64,000 bases of DNA from an uncultured Eubacterium sp. GTDB lineage: Bacteria; Bacillota; Clostridia; Lachnospirales; CAG-274. Under the pieces are notes generated by a model that worked only from the letters and a program-made list of their open reading frames with translations, had not been told where the DNA came from and did no database searches. Below, one piece after another: positions 25,399 through 32,778 of this stretch. The translations under genes and the position numbers were made by a program. The stretch spans positions 1-64,000 of the forward strand of contig URXK01000002.1 of NCBI GenBank assembly GCA_900551755.1. Direction: 5' to 3'. How positions within the stretch are numbered: the stretch's first letter is position 1; every line of letters starts with the position of its first letter.

Positions 25399-25941
25399 TT
25401 ATTGTTCCATCTGTTTTCCTAAAAAACCAGCAGCAGTTTGAGCCAGTTTTCCTTCAACTTCTCCCATTGATTGGTTATCACTTAACATAACAATTGCACC
25501 TAAAACATCACCTTCACTTATTATTGGTGTAATAAGTTCGTGATTGTAAATATCACTGTCATTTTCAATAATAGGTACAAAATTACTATCACTTCTATTG
25601 GCAATATGAGTGTTTCTGTTATTAATAACTTCCTCAAGTTCAGGACTTATGTGTTTTTCCATAAATTCCTTTTTGCCACCACCAGAAACAGCAATTATTT
25701 GGTCCTTGTCTACTATACAAGTAATATGCCCTGCATTTTTAGCCAAACTTTCTGCATATTCCTTAGCAAAAGCACCAAGTTCACCTATTGGCGAATATTT
25801 TTTTAATATGATTTCACCATTTCGGTCAGTAAATATTTCTAAAGGGTCACCTTCTCTTATTCTTAATGTTCTTCTAATTTCTTTTGGTATCACAACACGA
25901 CCTAAGTCATCTATTCTTCTGACAATTCCAGTTGCCTTCAA
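25399..25941 (-). CDS. spoVT: Stage V sporulation protein T (SpoVT), AbrB-type regulator
   Basis: 180 aa, the family length. The N-terminal AbrB/SpoVT swapped-hairpin DNA-binding domain MKATGIVRRIDDLGRVVIPKEIRRTLRIREGDPLEI (1-36) is followed by a C-terminal GAF-like domain (about 56-178). SpoVT tunes sigma-G-dependent gene expression in the forespore. The start is preceded by AAGGAGGAG. It is terminated at 25368-25390, so the downstream NimA-like gene is probably separate. Confidence 0.95.
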   Translation of the reverse strand: MKATGIVRRIDDLGRVVIPKEIRRTLRIREGDPLEIFTDRNGEIILKKYSPIGELGAFAKEYAESLAKNAGHITCIVDKDQIIAVSGGGKKEFMEKHISPELEEVINNRNTHIANRSDSNFVPIIENDSDIYNHELITPIISEGDVLGAIVMLSDNQSMGEVEGKLAQTAAGFLGKQMEQ

Positions 25942-26222
25942 AACAACTCCTCCTTAATTACATTATTGTGATACTATTATTTGTCTAATTTGAAATTTTA
26001 TACAAAATATCGCATATTGTGTTATTTCAAATATAATTAAAAAATTCAAAACTAAGTAATTATTAAAAAAATTCCATTTGTAGTTGATAATTTTTTTAAA
26101 ATCCATTATACTGATTATAGAAATATTTGTTCATTTTAAAATATTGTTTATTCTAGAAACTGGGATAAAATGTAAAATATTGATTTATCATACATTAATT
26201 ACATAATAGTAGAGGTAAATTT
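25942..26222. other. Very AT-rich intergenic stretch
   Basis: About 280 bp with no open frame or hairpin I can support. It contains upstream DNA for spoVT and for the AT-rich gene at 26223. A weak TTGATT...CATAAT pair (about 26180-26208) could be a promoter for the latter. Base composition is visibly more AT-rich than in the flanking core genes. Confidence 0.4.
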
Positions 26223-26861
26223 ATGTTAAAAATATGTAGAAAAACAAAGTTTATTAATTATGAATATTATAATAAAAATACATTAATAGGCAAAATAACA
26301 AACAAAATTTTTATAAATGTTATTAAATTTTCAAACTATAAAATACTTTTAAAAAGCTATGTAAATATTATTTTTTATTTATCAATATTTATTACAATTA
26401 TTTATTCAAATAATATAAAACTAACTTTATTATTATTTATTATAATATTCTTATTTCGTTATATATGGAGCTTATATGATATATCAAAAATATATATCCA
26501 AAATAATGTAGTAGGCAGTGTAAAACATACAATATTTAGTAATACAATTAAAATAAATTTGAATAGCGATAAATACGAAATATATTCCCACGGAGGCAAC
26601 TATTTTTCTGTTATGAAAGATAATTTTCAAATTGCTTTGATTAACACAGACGGAAAAATTATTATGAACGAATTATATTTTGTGGCAGACTATTTAAGTG
26701 ATTATTATGATATATTAATTTTATTTATTATACTTATAGATAGTGTATTTTATAAACCTAAATTTGGCAAAAGAACAAATTTAATATATTTTTCAAATAC
26801 TACATATAATTTTCACGATAAACATAAAGAAAGAACTATATGGAAAAGCAAATTTTTTTAA
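26223..26861 (+). CDS. Hypothetical membrane protein in AT-rich cassette
   Basis: 212 aa, extremely rich in Ile, Asn, Lys, Tyr and Phe. Two adjacent hydrophobic segments (about 46-63 and 66-84) are followed by a soluble, probably beta-rich domain (about 90-150: VGSVKHTIFSNTIKINLNSDKYEIYSHGG ... IALINTDGKIIMNELYFVADY) and another hydrophobic stretch (about 160-175). The beta domain vaguely resembles Tubby/LURP-like barrels, but I do not assign a family. RBS AGAGG is weak. It is followed 57 bp later by another accessory gene on the same strand. The AT bias suggests horizontal transfer. Confidence 0.6.
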   Translation: MLKICRKTKFINYEYYNKNTLIGKITNKIFINVIKFSNYKILLKSYVNIIFYLSIFITIIYSNNIKLTLLLFIIIFLFRYIWSLYDISKIYIQNNVVGSVKHTIFSNTIKINLNSDKYEIYSHGGNYFSVMKDNFQIALINTDGKIIMNELYFVADYLSDYYDILILFIILIDSVFYKPKFGKRTNLIYFSNTTYNFHDKHKERTIWKSKFF

Positions 26862-26918
26862 AACTTTTTTAATTAAACTATAGCATATCCATAATGCAAT
26901 AGAAAGGAGGAAACAGAA

Positions 26919-27317
26919 ATGAAAAAAGTAACACTTATAGTTACTTCTATTATACTTATAATACTATTACTAATAAACATATATTTATTTAAAAGAAATA
27001 TGTATTTGTTTGAAAACAATTCTTTAGATAAATTTTTTGGAAAACATACAGTTTCTTATACTACTAAAGAAATACAATATAATGAAGATTATGCCGTAAA
27101 TGTTGCCATAATAATATATAAGCAATTATATAAAAAAGATTATTCTGCAGATGATTTTTGTGTAAAAGATGACAGTAGATTTGGTCCATTATGTTGGAAT
27201 GTTGCCTTAGACCCCTTAAAAAATAATACCCCATTTAATGGTGTTATTGATGAGTCACCAAAAGGATTAGTCATTTCTAAAAACAATGGAGCTATAGTAG
27301 TAAATTTAGGAGAATAA
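26919..27317 (+). CDS. Exported or anchored small protein, possibly NTF2-like immunity fold
   Basis: 132 aa with a strong AAAGGAGG ribosome binding site. An N-terminal hydrophobic segment (about 4-24) acts as signal or anchor. The remainder (VNVAIIIYKQLYKKDYSADDF ... CWNVALDP ... GLVISKNNGAIVVNLGE) follows the pattern of short NTF2-fold immunity proteins: helix with Y at its end, a tryptophan strand, then K-[DN]-G-x-[IV]. This resemblance is by eye only. No toxin gene is nearby, so if real it would be an orphan immunity gene. Cassette mate of the 26223 gene. Confidence 0.55.
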   Translation: MKKVTLIVTSIILIILLLINIYLFKRNMYLFENNSLDKFFGKHTVSYTTKEIQYNEDYAVNVAIIIYKQLYKKDYSADDFCVKDDSRFGPLCWNVALDPLKNNTPFNGVIDESPKGLVISKNNGAIVVNLGE

Positions 27318-27378
27318 GAACTATTTATATCGTACCTTATATACTTATAAAACTTTGAAGTGTAATAATATAGGGGAT

Positions 27379-27441
27379 ATGAGTATAAAAAAAGAAATTA
27401 ATAACTATAAAAAAATATACAGCTCTTTATTTATAAACTAG
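27379..27441 (+). CDS. Tiny ORF (20 aa), possible gene remnant
   Basis: ATG with AGGGGAT just upstream encodes a 20-residue basic peptide (MSIKKEINNYKKIYSSLFIN). Its stop codon lies within the hairpin at 27435-27470. It could be the leftover 5' end of a decayed accessory gene or a chance frame; no function is assigned. Confidence 0.2.
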   Translation: MSIKKEINNYKKIYSSLFIN

Positions 27442-27470
27442 CACTGTTACAAAGGCAACAGTGCTAGTTT
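27435..27470. terminator. Bidirectional hairpin between accessory cassette and flavodoxin gene
   Basis: Perfect 14-bp stem AAACTAGCACTGTT/AACAGTGCTAGTTT with an 8-nt loop between convergent genes. T tracts after it are short on both strands. Confidence 0.7.
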
Positions 27471-27501
27471 AATTAAGCAAATTTATATTCAAATTTTGCA
27501 A

Positions 27502-27975
27502 TTATTTAATTTTATCAATCCAGCTTTCAATATCTTTTTTTGCTGTGCGAAGTGTTGACTGGTCAAAACGAACATTCAAACCTGCCTTTACATCTGCACC
27601 CTTGCAACCATTCTCAAAATCTTTAAAAGTGTGACCAATCCAGCCACCATTTGTAGCAAATGGATAAACAGTTTTGCCTTCAAAATTTTGCTCATTTAAA
27701 AAAGTATGTATAGCAGGAGCAAAAGTATACCACCATACAGGGGTTCCTATAATAATAGTGTCATAATTTTTTAAATCAATATTTAATGGCTTTATTTCTG
27801 GGCAATAACCCCTATTTACTTCATCTTGACCCTGGTCAACTACCTTGTTGTAATTTCCCTCATAAGGTACAACAGTTTCAATTCTTGCAATATCTCCGCC
27901 AATTTTACTATGAATTAATTCAGCAATTCCTTTAGTGTTTCCTAAATAAGAATAATATATTATTAAACTTTTCAT
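27502..27975 (-). CDS. Flavodoxin-like protein
   Basis: 157 aa. N-terminal FMN phosphate-binding loop in LIIYYSYLGNTKGIAELI (about 3-20), then IIIGTPVWWYTFAPAIHTFL (about 75-94) and PFATNGGWIGHTFKDF, typical of the flavodoxin_4 group found in Clostridia. It would carry one or two electrons on FMN or act as an NAD(P)H-linked reductase. It lies 16 bp after the cupin gene in an operon driven by the MerR-type promoter at 28497-28527. Confidence 0.88.
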   Translation of the reverse strand: MKSLIIYYSYLGNTKGIAELIHSKIGGDIARIETVVPYEGNYNKVVDQGQDEVNRGYCPEIKPLNIDLKNYDTIIIGTPVWWYTFAPAIHTFLNEQNFEGKTVYPFATNGGWIGHTFKDFENGCKGADVKAGLNVRFDQSTLRTAKKDIESWIDKIK

Positions 27976-27991
27976 TTTATATTACTCCTTA

Positions 27992-28423
27992 TTATAATTT
28001 ATTATATTCTTCGTCAGATACTGGCTCACACCATTCATTTGAACATTCTTCACCAGGTACTTCAACAGCAATGTGAGAAAACCAACTATCCTTCTTTGCA
28101 CCGTGCCAATGCTTTACTTCTGCTGGAATTGTAATTACTGTTCCTGGAACAAGGCTAACAGCCTCCTTGCCTTCTTCCTGATACCAGCCTTCACCAGCTG
28201 TACATACTAAAATTTGACCGCCACCCTTTAATGCGTGGTGAATATGCCAATTGTTACGACAACCTGGCTCAAAAGTAACATTTGCAAGAAAAACACTTTC
28301 CTTTGGATTTGTTAAAGGATTTAAAAAAGATTCTCCTGTAAAATACTGTGCATATCCAGTATTTGCTACACCTGTGCCAAATACATTTAATTTTTCAAAT
28401 TCCTCTTTATTCATTGTTTTCAT
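27992..28423 (-). CDS. Cupin-domain protein
   Basis: 143 aa from ATG 28423, chosen because AGGAGG lies about 9 nt upstream; an earlier in-frame start at 28468 lies within the promoter region. A single cupin barrel has metal-ligand motifs NNWHIHHALKGGGQILVCTAGEGWYQEEG (about 62-90) and PAEVKHWHGA (about 110-119). Such cupins are commonly encoded beside flavodoxin/aldo-keto reductase genes in Firmicutes, and the ligand is usually unknown. It is the first gene of the putative MerR-controlled operon. Confidence 0.88.
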   Translation of the reverse strand: MKTMNKEEFEKLNVFGTGVANTGYAQYFTGESFLNPLTNPKESVFLANVTFEPGCRNNWHIHHALKGGGQILVCTAGEGWYQEEGKEAVSLVPGTVITIPAEVKHWHGAKKDSWFSHIAVEVPGEECSNEWCEPVSDEEYNKL

Positions 28424-28496
28424 AATGTAAGTCCTCCTTTTAAAAATAATTGACCAATCACTAAACAAGTGATATACTATCTTTAATTACAAGTTT

Positions 28497-28527
28497 ATCA
28501 TACAAGTTAAACCCAACTTTAAGTCAA
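28497..28527 (-). promoter_or_regulatory. MerR-type promoter/operator for the cupin-flavodoxin operon
   Basis: Minus strand: -35 TTGACT (28527-28522) and -10 TATGAT (28502-28497) separated by 19 bp, the overlong spacing typical of MerR-activated promoters. Centred in the spacer is a dyad AAGTT-N6-AACTT (28504-28519). The divergent gene at 28579 encodes a MerR protein. Confidence 0.8.
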
Positions 28528-28578
28528 TACCTTTTTTTGAAATTTTATAATTTTTTTTGCAATTGGAGGATAATATAT

Positions 28579-29025
28579 ATGATATATACTGTTGGAGAAA
28601 TGGCAAAATGCTTAGGAGTTCCTAGCTCAACACTTAGATACTACGACAAGGAAGGTTTACTTCCTTTTGTTGAACGCTCATCAAATGGTATTCGTGTATT
28701 CCACGAAAAAGATTACGAATGGTTACAAATAATTAGCTGTTTAAAAAAGACAGGAATGTCTTTAAAAGATATTCGCAAATATATAAGCCTTGCTATGGAA
28801 GGTGACGGAACTATTGACGAAAGATTAGAGCTTTTTAAAAATCAGCGTAAGGCTTTAGAAGCACAAATGGCTGAACTTCAATGTGCAATGGATGTGCTTA
28901 ATTTTAAATGTTGGTACTATGAAACAGCCAAAAAGGCTGGAACTGTGGAAGTTCCACAAACAATGACACTTGATGAAATACCAGAAGAATTTAGAGAAAC
29001 ACGAAAAAATTTAAGAAACGAATAA
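28579..29025 (+). CDS. MerR-family transcriptional regulator
   Basis: 148 aa from ATG 28579, with GGAGG 8-9 nt upstream; an earlier TTG frame at 28537 is rejected. The N-terminal winged helix YTVGEMAKCLGVPSSTLRYYDKEGLLPFVERSSNGIRVF is followed by a dimerisation coiled coil (about 80-115, ERLELFKNQRKALEAQMAELQCAMDVL). The effector region has a single Cys late in the chain (FKCWYYETAKKAGT), the CWYYE pattern found in Firmicutes MerR proteins beside aldo-keto reductase and flavodoxin genes. It probably activates the divergent cupin-flavodoxin operon through the 19-bp-spaced promoter. Confidence 0.92.
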   Translation: MIYTVGEMAKCLGVPSSTLRYYDKEGLLPFVERSSNGIRVFHEKDYEWLQIISCLKKTGMSLKDIRKYISLAMEGDGTIDERLELFKNQRKALEAQMAELQCAMDVLNFKCWYYETAKKAGTVEVPQTMTLDEIPEEFRETRKNLRNE

Positions 29026-29034
29026 TTAACATAT

Positions 29035-29072
29035 AAAAATAGCTTCCGACTAAATGTCAGAAGCTATTTTTT
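29035..29072. terminator. Bidirectional terminator between merR-type gene and LysM-G5 gene
   Basis: 12-bp stem AAAAATAGCTTC/GAAGCTATTTTT, extended by an inner GAC/GTC pair, flanked by A and T runs suited to termination on both strands. Confidence 0.85.
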
Positions 29073-29074
29073 GT

Positions 29075-30223
29075 TTATTCATCATCAGAACTACTATCTG
29101 ATGAACTTGATTTTCTTGATGAGCTAGAAGAACTTGAGTCATCGTCATTATCATTAGACGGAGCTGTGTAAGTACCTCTTTCAATTATTCTATTAACAGG
29201 TTCTTTAATAACCTTTTCTGTAATCTGTGGTTCACCCACCTGTTCACCATTTACATAAGGTATCTTTTTAATTACCTGCTTTACGCCATTTTGACCTTCT
29301 TGAATTTCTTCTCTAGTGCCAGCTGGCTTATTTCTATTTCTTTGTGTAACAGTTTCATATTCAATTTGCTGTTCTTCAGTAGTCCACTTAAAAGTTCTTA
29401 TTGGAAGCACTGGTTCAGTTGATGTAACCTTAAGCTGTTGACCAATCTGTAGGCTTGTCTTATCAGTAACAGAAGGATTAGCATTTAATAAAGCTGCCTC
29501 TGTCATACCTACCTTGTTGGCTATAGTAGCAAATGTATCACCTTTTGCCACTGTATAAGTTTTATCAACAGTTTGAGTAGCACTTAAAAGTTTAACAGCT
29601 TCATCAACACTACTTACCTGGCTGTTATCAACAAAAACTTTACCTGTATTAATCTGAATAGCAAATTCTGGTTGAGCTGTTCCCTCTGGAACTTTATATG
29701 CTTTAAGAGTTTTATTTAATGCCTCTCTTGCAGCCTCAACATTAGCTACAGTACAAAATTCCTTGCCTTCAACAAGAATAGTTGTTGCCTCCTGATTATA
29801 TGAAACCTTTTGGCAAACCTTAGCTACTACTTGTTCAGGATTTTCAGTTTTCTTAAAAAATCCGCCGGCAGATTTTAATGTAATCTTATCTTTGATTTCA
29901 ATATTGTTGCCTATATCTTGTTTAAGTTTAGCAAGAACAAGATTATTTAATTCTTCTTCAGTTGTTCTAGTTTCTTTAATATATCCTACAACTTCATCAT
30001 TTACCATAACAGCCAAAGCATTTTTTTGCACTGCAAAGTAACCAATAAGAGAAATAACTGCAACAGCAAGAAGTAAAAACAAAACAGGTCTTAAATTTAT
30101 ACTTCTTCTTCTGCGTTTATTATATACTCTATTATTTGGCATATTACTTGGGTGTAATGGAAAAAGCATAGGCTTAGAGCTTTTGCTCTTAAATTTCAAT
30201 GGTCTATCATTTCTTGGTGGCAT
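29075..30223 (-). CDS. Membrane-anchored LysM-G5 cell-envelope protein with acidic serine tail
   Basis: 382 aa from ATG 30223 (AGGGAG about 11 nt upstream; a GTG at 30235 and a TTG at 30229 are alternatives). A basic cytoplasmic segment (KRRRRS) precedes one membrane anchor (about 44-64), a linker with repeated short beta units, a LysM domain (YTVAKGDTFATIANKVGM ... LQIGQQLKV, about 225-266) and a G5 domain (FKWTTEEQQIEYETVTQ ... EKVIKEPVNRIIERGT, about 278-350). The protein then ends in a low-complexity Asp/Ser tail instead of the M23, Rpf or 3D enzyme domain usual after this architecture. LysM binds peptidoglycan. It is monocistronic. Confidence 0.87.
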   Translation of the reverse strand: MPPRNDRPLKFKSKSSKPMLFPLHPSNMPNNRVYNKRRRRSINLRPVLFLLLAVAVISLIGYFAVQKNALAVMVNDEVVGYIKETRTTEEELNNLVLAKLKQDIGNNIEIKDKITLKSAGGFFKKTENPEQVVAKVCQKVSYNQEATTILVEGKEFCTVANVEAAREALNKTLKAYKVPEGTAQPEFAIQINTGKVFVDNSQVSSVDEAVKLLSATQTVDKTYTVAKGDTFATIANKVGMTEAALLNANPSVTDKTSLQIGQQLKVTSTEPVLPIRTFKWTTEEQQIEYETVTQRNRNKPAGTREEIQEGQNGVKQVIKKIPYVNGEQVGEPQITEKVIKEPVNRIIERGTYTAPSNDNDDDSSSSSSSRKSSSSDSSSDDE

Positions 30224-30269
30224 AGACAAGCACACTCCCTTTATCTCTGTATATTTAACCTATTTATAA

Positions 30270-30298
30270 AGTATAATGGAATTTCATTACAAAAGCAA
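30270..30298 (-). promoter_or_regulatory. Promoter of the LysM-G5 gene
   Basis: -35 TTGCTT (30298-30293), 17-bp spacer, -10 TATACT (30275-30270), within the divergent gap with recU. Confidence 0.6.
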
Positions 30299-30368
30299 GT
30301 ATAAATTGATTACAAATTATTGAAAATGTGTTAAAATGTTATAACAAAGACAAATTAAGGAGAATAAT

Positions 30369-30899
30369 ATGGGTTATTGGAATTCCAGAGGCTTGAGAGG
30401 TTCAAGTTTTGAAGAAATGATAAATATGACAAACAATGTATATAAGGAAAGAGGACTGGCTATAATACAAAAGATACCAACTCCTATAACACCTATAAAT
30501 TTAGATAAAGGCAAAAATGTTATAACTCTTGCATATTTTGACCAAAAATCAACTATTGATTATATAGGTGCTGCACAAGGTATACCTATTTGTTTTGATG
30601 CCAAAGAAACTAAACAAGGCAGACTTCCATTGCAAAATATACACCCTCACCAAGTAGATTTTATGGAACAGTTTCAAAAACACGGTGGTGTTGCTTTTTT
30701 GTTAGTACACTGTTCTGATACTGAGGAATATTATTTTTTACCTTTTGAAGTAATGGAAAAATATTGGAGAGCTGCTCAAAATGGTGGAAGAAAATCTATT
30801 CCCTATTCTGCTTTTGAAAAAAAATATTTGGTTCATAACAAAAACGGTTGCCCTGTTCACTATCTGGAGGCTATTAATACTTATCTTCAGGAGGAATAG
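30369..30899 (+). CDS. recU: Holliday junction resolvase RecU
   Basis: 176 aa. RecU-family motifs are NSRGLRGSSFEEMINMTNNVY near the N terminus, KIPTPITP, the catalytic STIDYIGAAQGIPICFDAKETK (about 58-79, with the Asp and the Glu-x-Lys triad) and HPHQVDFMEQFQKHGGVAFLLV. It resolves recombination junctions in Firmicutes. RBS is AAGGAG. In Bacillus recU is next to ponA; here it heads a plus-strand group of recU, a TIM-barrel-like gene, DUF1189, dnaX, ybaB, recR and thyX. Confidence 0.95.
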   Translation: MGYWNSRGLRGSSFEEMINMTNNVYKERGLAIIQKIPTPITPINLDKGKNVITLAYFDQKSTIDYIGAAQGIPICFDAKETKQGRLPLQNIHPHQVDFMEQFQKHGGVAFLLVHCSDTEEYYFLPFEVMEKYWRAAQNGGRKSIPYSAFEKKYLVHNKNGCPVHYLEAINTYLQEE

Positions 30900-30901
30900 C
30901 T

Positions 30902-31945
30902 GTGAAAATAATTTCACTATTTTTGTGCCTTAGTCTACTAACAACAACTCAAAATAACATAAGAATAAACAATAAATATATACCCTATGAAATTTATATA
31001 CACAACGAAAAAGATACTGCACCATTAGAACAAGCTAAGTGTATGAAAGGTGCATATATTAATGATGAAAATAATTATAGCAATATAAAAAGTTTTGAAG
31101 AATACACAGGTGTTAGTAATGACATATATGTAAGTGTAATAACAAAAGATAGTGATTTACCAACAAGAGATATAGTTAATTGCTATGCTAAAAACAAAAT
31201 ACCTATGCTCATACTAAAAAAAGATATAGGCATAAGCAAGGCAACTTCTATTGCTAAGGCTTGCGGAAGTATGAATATATCTATGTTTGTACAAATTGAC
31301 AGCAACGATATAACATCTTATGAATGTATCGCTAATATTTTCAGAACTTATGCTCCAAAATCTGTACTTGTATACTCTATAAATGTAGATAAATCTGACT
31401 TTAAATTTCCAAAATACAATTATATTGACTGGGTTGGAATAAATATAAGTGAAAAAATTAGTTCTGGCTACATTGTTTCACAATATGAAAATGTAGCTAA
31501 ATGGTGTACCTATCTTAAAGATAAAACAATTATGCTTAATATAAGTGTGCCTAACTTTTCCACAGACAGATGCAATTATGTGTATAAAGAGGCTAGTGAT
31601 GAAATAGAGCGACTATATTACTTAGGCTTAGAATTTAGTAACATAGGTGCTATTAACTACTTAAGCACAATAGAAAAAGATAACGGTATTGTAATAAGAA
31701 ATTGTAGAATAACAGAAAATCCAATGATTACAGCAGCCTATAAAAACGGAGTATCTGTTATTAACTCAAATAGATATTGGAGCAAATCTCCTTACATTGC
31801 TTATGTAAAAGATGACAATGTTATTGTTTCAAATAGGGTACTAGACGAATTAAACAAAAAAGGAAAATATATAAATAGTGGCTACTCATTTATAAAAGCT
31901 GATGGATTTAATAAATCTGAAAGAAAGATATTTGTAAAATATTAA
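30902..31945 (+). CDS. Exported protein, possibly TIM-barrel glycosidase-like, unknown function
   Basis: 347 aa from GTG 30902, coupled to recU (2-bp gap, AGGAGG inside the recU end). A short hydrophobic N terminus (IISLFLCLSLLTTT) suggests export. The body alternates strands and helices (IPMLILKKDIG, NISMFVQIDSND, SVLVYSINVDKSDF, NYIDWVGINIS, IMLNISVPNF, IGAINYLS), as in GH26/GH-A-like barrels, with YIDWVGINI resembling the WVGVD strand of beta-mannanase-like proteins. A clear acid/base glutamate pair is not evident, so it may be non-catalytic. I do not recognise a named family. Confidence 0.6.
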   Translation: MKIISLFLCLSLLTTTQNNIRINNKYIPYEIYIHNEKDTAPLEQAKCMKGAYINDENNYSNIKSFEEYTGVSNDIYVSVITKDSDLPTRDIVNCYAKNKIPMLILKKDIGISKATSIAKACGSMNISMFVQIDSNDITSYECIANIFRTYAPKSVLVYSINVDKSDFKFPKYNYIDWVGINISEKISSGYIVSQYENVAKWCTYLKDKTIMLNISVPNFSTDRCNYVYKEASDEIERLYYLGLEFSNIGAINYLSTIEKDNGIVIRNCRITENPMITAAYKNGVSVINSNRYWSKSPYIAYVKDDNVIVSNRVLDELNKKGKYINSGYSFIKADGFNKSERKIFVKY

Positions 31946-31992
31946 GTTTTGTAGTATACTGTTATAGTGAATAAAAAAATATGGAGGGTTTT

Positions 31993-32766
31993 ATGAGCTT
32001 TTTTAAACAAATGATTACAGCTATTTACAAGTTTCAAAGTTATCCACAGCTTATTATTCAAAAGATGAGTAAAGTTGTATGTTACTTAATTTTGTTTACA
32101 ATTATTATAGCTATTATTAATTCAATTCCTTTTGCTGTTAGTTACAAAAAAATGGGCGGTGTAACTGGTGCAATTGAAAAATATGTACCTGATTTTTCAA
32201 TTAATAACGGCACATTTACTTGTAAGCATATTGACTACACAAATGATGTATTAGGAGTAAAAATATACATTGATGATAACGAAGATGTAAATAATATTGA
32301 TGTTTCAAATACAGAATTATATGTTTTAGCTGATAAGGATAAAATGATTATTGGCAACACTTTGCAAAAAAGTGTTATGAATTTTAGTCAGTTTGGAAAT
32401 GATTATATTAATAAAGACAAACTTATTGAATTTTTTGGTAGTACCAAGGTTAAAGCAGCTATTTTTAGTATAGTTGTTATTTCTGCCTTACTTTCAATGG
32501 TTGTCGGCACTTTTTTCAGTGTAGTTATGCTCAGTATATTTGCTATGTGCATTAATGTATGTTTTGTTAAGGCAAACATAGGCTTTGGTGATACATTTAA
32601 ACTATCTGTTTATGCCAGAACTTTCCCTAGTATATTTATACTAGTTATTGGGTTTGGAGGTTTTGCCGGAGGTACAATACTTTACTGGGGACTTCTTATT
32701 ACATATCTATATCTCGGACTTAAGAATATCAAAAAACAAGAGGCTATTATATTAGCTGAATTGTAG
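31993..32766 (+). CDS. DUF1189-family membrane protein
   Basis: 257 aa from ATG 31993; the ATG at 31981 contains the GGAGG ribosome binding site. A first membrane segment (about 31-51) is followed by an extracytoplasmic loop (about 52-150) and a cluster of three or four membrane segments (about 158-240). The N-terminal FFKQMITAIYKFQSYPQLIIQK is typical of the DUF1189 family, whose function is unknown. It is followed 12 bp later by dnaX, indicating co-transcription. Confidence 0.8.
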   Translation: MSFFKQMITAIYKFQSYPQLIIQKMSKVVCYLILFTIIIAIINSIPFAVSYKKMGGVTGAIEKYVPDFSINNGTFTCKHIDYTNDVLGVKIYIDDNEDVNNIDVSNTELYVLADKDKMIIGNTLQKSVMNFSQFGNDYINKDKLIEFFGSTKVKAAIFSIVVISALLSMVVGTFFSVVMLSIFAMCINVCFVKANIGFGDTFKLSVYARTFPSIFILVIGFGGFAGGTILYWGLLITYLYLGLKNIKKQEAIILAEL

Positions 32767-32778
32767 GAGGAATAAAGT

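Noticed and set aside
7865..27448. AAACTAGCACTGTT present at 7865-7878 and in the hairpin at 27435-27448
   Set aside because: A 14-nt match between two places in a 64-kb AT-rich window is expected by chance, and at the first site the partner arm is missing.
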